Assembly (NCBI GenBank): GCA_963969395.1
Contig: OZ017801.1
Span: forward strand, 12,467,611 to 12,531,610
Reading direction: 5' to 3'
DNA from: Pseudoscleropodium purum
Taxonomy: Eukaryota; Streptophyta; Bryopsida; Hypnales; Brachytheciaceae
Length of the DNA stretch: 64,000 bases
Positions 57,590 through 64,000 of the stretch are shown here, one piece after another; the stretch's first letter is position 1, and every line of letters starts with the position of its first letter. The notes beneath the pieces were generated by a model. It was not told the DNA's origin and made no database searches. It worked only from the letters and a program-made list of their open reading frames with translations. Both the position numbers and the translations under genes were made by a program.

Positions 57590-60500
57590 AATGCATGCTT
57601 GGAAGGATATCTGTGAAGCTAAAAGGGAGCATAATTGCAAATAGGATTCAATCAAAGATCGCCCACCAAACCACATAGTAAGTGTTTGCTAATTTGTAAG
57701 TGCACTTCTCTATTGTGCACCTAAGTACAAAGCAATGGCGAGATTACAAGGGCATAAGGTAGGACCACCTATAGTTATGATTGAAGCAATTCTAGATATG
57801 ATCTAGAGTAGTCTAAGGCAAAGCAAATATTTTCCTATATGCAAAGATAGAAATGATAGGGACTACAAAAAAATTGGTAATTTTATTGCTTGAAATCAAT
57901 TTATTATGAATTTTGGGAGGCAAAAAGTGCTTTAAACTCGTAGCCAATGTCTAGACTCTTCCAATTCCAATCATTCAAGAACTACTTTTGTGCTCATTAC
58001 TTCCTACTTTCTTACTCACTACTTTGAGACATGTGTTTTAAATTTATTAGTCCAAACCTTGAAAAGGAAGTAAACAAAACATTCTAGCTATGCTTTGGTT
58101 AGAGATTTCTTCTAGCCTCGGTTGGAAATAACTACATCCTACATATTGGGCATGGGGCTCTGGTTGAGAATGAATGGTTCTACTTTACTTGACTAAATAA
58201 TTAAGCTTAGTGGGGAAAGACAATCATAATTAGGTGTAGGCATATCATTTGGTGAAGGGGCAATTATGGTCACTATGTTACATGTTATAAGCCAATTTAT
58301 GCACACCTTCTATCTCATACAACCTCCATTTTTCCATTTTGACTTTGTTCTTTGCCACACTCAACTATGATAGAACCACCCATTCCTAACCAGGGAGTCA
58401 CACTCGACTTGTAGGATGCAACTATCTCCAACCAAGAGTGGAACAAATTTTCAACCAAAGCTTAGAATGTTTTTTTTTTCTCTTTTTCAAAGTTGAAACT
58501 ATTAAAGTCATGTAGACACATGTTCCAAAATAGTGAGTAGGAAAGTAGTTCTTGAATGATATGAATTGGAAGACTATATGTATTGAGTATGGGTTTGGAC
58601 CAGTTGTTGGCTTCTAAAATTCTTAGTTTTTTTTAATTCAAAGCATAAAATTACCAAAAAAACTTGCAATCTTCAAGATTTCTATCTTCCAACATGATAG
58701 AAAATTTAGATTACCTTATATTACTCTAGAATATACACAAAATTGCTTAAATGATAGACTATGGATAGTTCTACCATAATCAAGTTTTTAATTCATACTA
58801 TTGCTTTGATTTCATAGACATGTTTTGTAACAACATGTCTTGATAAAGCATTCTAGCCAGGTTGGTTTGTATGCAAGTGCAAGTATGGAAGTTTGATCCT
58901 CTAGTCCACATAAGCCATGGAGATTGGAGAAATTGCACTACCCACTTCAAAACTAGTTTTGTCAAGCATTTACAAACATTTGAGTGGTAGTATAATATAA
59001 TTCAACTTAGAAAAGAAGAGTAGAAAAGGATCAAATTACATGAACCTTTGCTTTTCTATTGTATACTAAATTAGTAAATAGTAAAATTAGGTTTTTGCTT
59101 ATTAATTTTTCAACATTTGATATTAAATAAATATTTATTGTTACTATATAAAAATACACTACTTTTGAAGTAGGTCTTGTTGTAATTGGGACTTATAAAC
59201 TTCCATATGTACAAACGGAAATATTTGTAAGAAATATCTATTGACTTTGATGGCTTTTAAAAGTAACTTTCTTGGGATAAAACCAACTAATTTTATTATT
59301 TAGTATAGAAATAAAATTTATGCACATGGTATACCAACTATTAAAAAAAATAGGGCATCTATAGGGCTGCTAGAGTTGTACCAACAATTCAAATAAGAAA
59401 TTTATATTTATATTTATTAAAAAACATGAATTTTGTATTCGAACTTTTTGAAGTGTTGGTCCAAAGTTTGGTGGCTATGTAGAGGCTCCAAATTTTTTTA
59501 ATGAACATGTTGAAGGAGGATAATTACCAATTCGGAAACTACCCTTTTAGTATAATAAGTTTGTTCCAAGGGAGATGATTAAGTAGGAAATCTATGCTAA
59601 TAGGTTAATCCCATTTGGAATTTCATCACCAAAAACATTATTACAATGACACCACAAACCGAACTTTAATTTATAATTAATCAACAAACATACAAACTTC
59701 AAAATTCAACTTGGATTGATCAACACCCCAAAGATAAACTCATAAATTTTTAACTAGGCACATCAACAATTCAGAATAACATAGTTATCTTAGAACACTC
59801 ACACAATTAGGATTCAACTTTAGAATCTCCACATACACTCAGATTTATCACTCATTATACAAGTCACACTACACCAATTTGGCTACAATTATATTCATAT
59901 TAACTTCTAAATTGGGTGATCAAATCACTATTACAAATTTAATAGTAAGTACTTCCAACTAGGCTCTAAAAGCATAATATCTCCAATTTAATCCTATTGT
60001 TCCACATCACTAGCTCTCACTAGCCTAAATTTTAACACAATTTGGTTCTTCATTCTTCATTGTATATACACACACACCATACATTTCCCTCATTCTCACT
60101 CAGATTTCTCAATTCGGACATCAACAACTCCATCTCAACAACATATACAACATCACTTAACTCACAATTAGTACACATATGACAACATTCCAACTCGGAC
60201 ACACACAAGACACACAAAAAAAAAATATGAAATACATAGCCTCATTGACTGGAATTCACACTGGACTTTCACTCAACAATGGGTGAAGAAAATGAAACAC
60301 AAATTGGACTCTAATAGACTTGTTGACAACGATTGCCAACCCCAGAATGATAGCCACTAAAATCAAATTTCCATTTGAATTTTGAAAGACACAACCATCA
60401 ATCATGACATCAACTAACTCAACCAACATACAATTCATCCAATTCGGCTAATTCACTACCCATTCCGACAATTACCACCTACCAAATTGGAATTCACCAC

Positions 60501-61800
60501 CATTCCACCAACTAGGCATTCAATGGACTTCCGACTTGGGACCTTGACTAAAATACCAACTTACTGGGTAGCAAGAAGATTCCCATTTGGGACAAAACCA
60601 ATGACCAAACTTCCCAATTGGACAATAGAAAAGACAATTCAAATACCAAAAAGCCTTCAAAATACCCTTTGATTAGCTCCAAAAATGTACAAATCTTAAT
60701 CCTATTCGATTATCTACATAATATAAATTGTAGATTTAATTCTAGTTTATTAAGCAATGACAATAATTTGATCATTTTGTCATAAAAAAAAAAGAAACAA
60801 AAACGTCAATTACTATTTTGCAATATAGTCAATTGGCCTAGGTCATTATCCCATAATAATTAAGTATAGCCTATAGGTCTCACTTCTTGTCAACAAGCTC
60901 CAAATATTCCATTTCAATCAATATAATATGCTCAACATTTGGATGTTTGGCACTAGACATAGTACGTTTTCATTGGATACCAAAAAAAATTGTTTTTTTT
61001 TTATAGTGAATAGATGTAGGTTAGCCATATTATGTTGGTACTTCTAATCTTAGGGCTAGCTTATATGAGAGCCTTGTGGATAGCTCTTTGCCTAATCCAA
61101 GGAATAAGATAAAATAGGCTCAACTAACTATCTTGTTGAGGTGGGCAAGTAGGAAAGTAAGAGTTCAAGTTCTACCAATATTTGTGGACTATCCTATTGT
61201 TGGAGATTAGTCAATCTTAAGGTAATCTTATATGTGTAAAATTCTATGTGTTTTTTCCCACCCATTAGATTCACATGAAACTGCAATTACTATTTGCTCC
61301 TATAACAACTCCTGTAAAGTAATCTTACCCACCAATACATATAATGACACCTTTAATCTTGAGTATCCTACATGAAGGTCAAATTTAGACATAAATTAAG
61401 TATTTTTTGGAATGTACATCTAAATATTTAGAATATTACAAGTGAAATGTTTAAAATGTTGTAGAATTTTTTCATCCATGTGGCCTAATTTTTGAATTTT
61501 TTTGAAACCTACATCATATTGTAATCCCCACATGACAATTTTTTTAAACATAAAAACCTAGAAGTTTCCAATCACAAAAAATTTAGACACCAAAATATTG
61601 AAACCCTAATACCAATAACTCTAGTTGCCAAAACCCTTTGCTTAGGAAAACAAAAGAATTTTTGCACTCAAGTGCCAAATCAAACCTTTATGTACAATAC
61701 ATTTGTATATGACTCGTTGACATTTACACAATAAAATAATTCAAGTTGTTCCTATTCAATCAAACTTCTTCTTTGCACTCAATTAGAAAGGCAATAATGG
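57590..61800. repeat. Duplicated block, copy B (partner 31331-35100)
   Basis: Colinear but diverged matches to 31331-35100 (listed there). It includes non-matching DNA at about 59340-60740, rich in CAATTCGGAC/CAACTCGGAC-type words, which is probably an insertion. No ORF with recognisable similarity. Confidence 0.6.
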
Positions 61801-64000
61801 GAGTTCTCCATGACCATTTTATCATTGATCATTGTATCTTGTTTTCCAAGTAGTTGGAGATACTTAGGAGAATATTCTTGCATTTTTCTTGAAAAAAATT
61901 CCTTTTGTCTAAACTAAATTCATGGTTTTCTTTTGGGAAAGTGTAAAAGAGAATACACACTTTAATTAGCTAACAAAGGTCCTTTTCGAAGAGTTGTAGC
62001 TCGGGGGAGGAGGGCACTCCCTTATAGAATTTGTATACACTTGCAATAACGCCATATTTAATGGGGCTGGGGCTATGCACCTCATAGAATGGATTGTAAG
62101 GCATGCATTTCTTAAAAAATAAAGGTAAATATTAGTGTTTTGGGGCACCTTATTGGTATTTATAATTTAATGCCTAGAAGGTGTCATTTAAAGGTACCCT
62201 ATTTTATTTATATGTAAATTTTTTGTCACATCCCACCCATTCACAAATGATGCGATAGAACTTTAGCAAAATTATTGAATATATTCCACACAAACAATTT
62301 AGGGTTACATATATTTTTCTATACTATTGAATGAGAAAGAATTAGACTAAGTAGTCACATGCATACAAAGAGATTATACAAACCATCAACAAACTAGAAA
62401 CCTCTATATATAGTCCTTAAATGATGACAAACTAAAAGTCATACTACAATCACATGTACAACAAAAGAAAAAAAAGGCAATCAAAGGCAACAAGGGCAAA
62501 CAAAGGTAAATAAATGGATTGGTCAAACAAATGGAAAACAAAACAACAACAATAGTCATAGTAGTTTTATGTTCAAAAATACAATGAACCAATTCTAGTA
62601 TTTACGAACCATAGTGTCATGCATCATCTATATAAGTACATATCATATTAACAAACTTCACACAAACTTTGTTATGACTTCTATTCTTGTACACTATAGT
62701 AAATAATAACTTTCCAAAGCACTTATAGCATGCTAAGAGTTATAACTAGGAATTGCCAGAATAGATAAAGAAAAAAAAAAACCCATCTCAAACTCTATGA
62801 GGTCCTCTAGAAATTTGCAAAAATGAGTTAGAAGGTGAGTGCAATGTCAAATAAAACTTTGATAGTAGAACAACATTTGAATTTAAATAGCCTAGGCTAC
62901 ATCTAAGAAGAACCAAGGGAGAATGCATGAATTTCAACACATAGTCATATTTCAAAACACCACATTTCTAGGCAATGCATCAAATATCCTCCTAGTCCTC
63001 ATACCAAAAGCATTGCATGTGAATTCACAAAAAATTTTAATCAATAGAAAAAAAACTCTAAACAACAATGGTGTGATACAAAATAACATTGTGAACCCAA
63101 ATGACTACAATTGAGGAAGTTGAGGAACTCACTAGTATCCACCTTAATATATTGATGAGACCCAAATTGAAGTTGACACCTCCAACTTTGCTCCAACACC
63201 CATAATTATGAAGTTTATGGTTTTAAAAAGTGCCTAGCACTTCTCACAAATGCCCTTGCTACACCTCCAATAGTTGTTCCAATGGCACATCAAACGAAAG
63301 TAATAATCAACCAACATGGTCTTTGAGGCCCAAGAATTCACAAAAACTTAGTAGTTTTAGCAAAATCAAGGTTGAATTATTTCTCTTGGTAAACACTAGT
63401 GAGGATGGAATTCCAAAAACACATCCCACCAAGCAAGGTGGTGTACTACTCCATTGTTTGCTTGAGGGCATCTTCCTAGTTCTTGCAAGTTTAGTGAGTG
63501 GCATCAAAATTAACCAATGTGGTTGGTACTAGTATATTGGTTTTTTGAGGCATGTCATGATAGCTTGACCATTGAACGTGCACACCTTCAACAAACCAAA
63601 TTTGTTGAATATTGAGAACATTAAGATGATCAAAACCCTACCCTAGAATTGCAAGGCTTAACTTCTTTGGAGAGAGTAATCTGAAATGAGTAACCATGTA
63701 GCAACCACAAAGTGTTGGTAAAACCTCCAAACTTCAATCTAGTAGAACAAATAGAACCAAGAACGTAATAAGGCATGCATGAATTTGAAATAAGTGCAAT
63801 TATTGTTTTTTTTTCCACACATGACACATCGAACCCTAAACCACTAATTAGAAATCTTGAATCATATGAAATGAAATGAAACTTTAGATGCCGGATATAT
63901 AATTTGCAATCCATTGCTATTTGTCATTCATCTCGACATTTTTTACAAAAAAGCACCCCTACTCATCCATAACCCATAATTGAAATCTAGTGAGATGTTG
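61801..64000. other. AT-rich DNA, no supported gene
   Basis: Short ORFs (62923-63114 +, 63230-63532 +, 63630-63914 -) lack recognisable domains. I saw no inverted-repeat element that I could confirm. Confidence 0.4.

Noticed and set aside
61120..61175. Possible tRNA-like box A/box B (GGGCAAGTAGG and GAGTTCAAGTTCTACC) suggesting a SINE head
   Set aside because: No cloverleaf or SINE tail can be drawn, and the box sequences deviate from consensus.
63230..63532. 100-aa ORF near the right end, possible gene
   Set aside because: No domain, AT-driven composition and overlapping ORF on the opposite strand.

Overview
The window is nuclear DNA of a land plant. It carries three spliced plant gene types (a Mediator tail subunit MED33/REF4, the ribosome-assembly factor BRX1 and COMT-like O-methyltransferases) with GT-AG introns. 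Around them is a long AT-rich background packed with short inverted-repeat transposons and decayed class I and class II elements. The species cannot be fixed from the sequence. A seed-free plant is possible, but that is only an impression. Nothing prokaryotic is present: no operons, rRNA, convincing tRNA or CRISPR.

Layout. 1-2.5 kb: a truncated CACTA-type element and a small tandem repeat. 2.55-10.88 kb (+): MED33-like gene, 12 coding exons, 1261 aa. 10.9-15.9 kb: intergenic DNA with foldback elements, including a 1.2-kb element with about 250-bp terminal inverted repeats. 15.97-18.34 kb (-): BRX1, 8 coding exons, 332 aa, with three telo-boxes and a (CCCG) array of about 41 units just upstream. 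21.88-25.58 kb (-) and 40.29-43.21 kb (-): two O-methyltransferase paralogues with identical five-exon structure (368 and 370 aa). 26-35 kb and 43-62 kb: repeat-rich DNA. Several blocks of the first region recur in the same order in the second (27.6-29.8 with 45.5-47.2 kb; 31.3-35.1 with 57.6-61.8 kb), so the OMT pair looks like part of an old large direct duplication later broken up by insertions. 49.15-53.5 kb (-): dead hAT/DUF4371-type transposase gene. 53.9-57.3 kb (+): dead LINE with an RNase H region, split by an 897-bp CACTA element. 59.3-64 kb: AT-rich, no supported gene.

The most unusual signals: two decayed copies of a MED33 exon-10 segment embedded in a repeated block at 28.2 and 45.8 kb; an intragenic tandem duplication in BRX1 that copied the end of exon 1 into intron 1; a solitary C2-domain exon inside the hAT remnant; several near-perfect long hairpins (26.7, 44.7 and 48.4 kb); and nested insertions whose empty sites survive in the duplicated partner. 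I find no previously undescribed multi-gene system. The novelty lies in gene-fragment capture and nested foldback elements. MED33 is a known regulator of phenylpropanoid metabolism and the OMTs probably act in that or related pathways, but the linkage may be chance. Exon borders were read by eye from reading frame and splice consensus.
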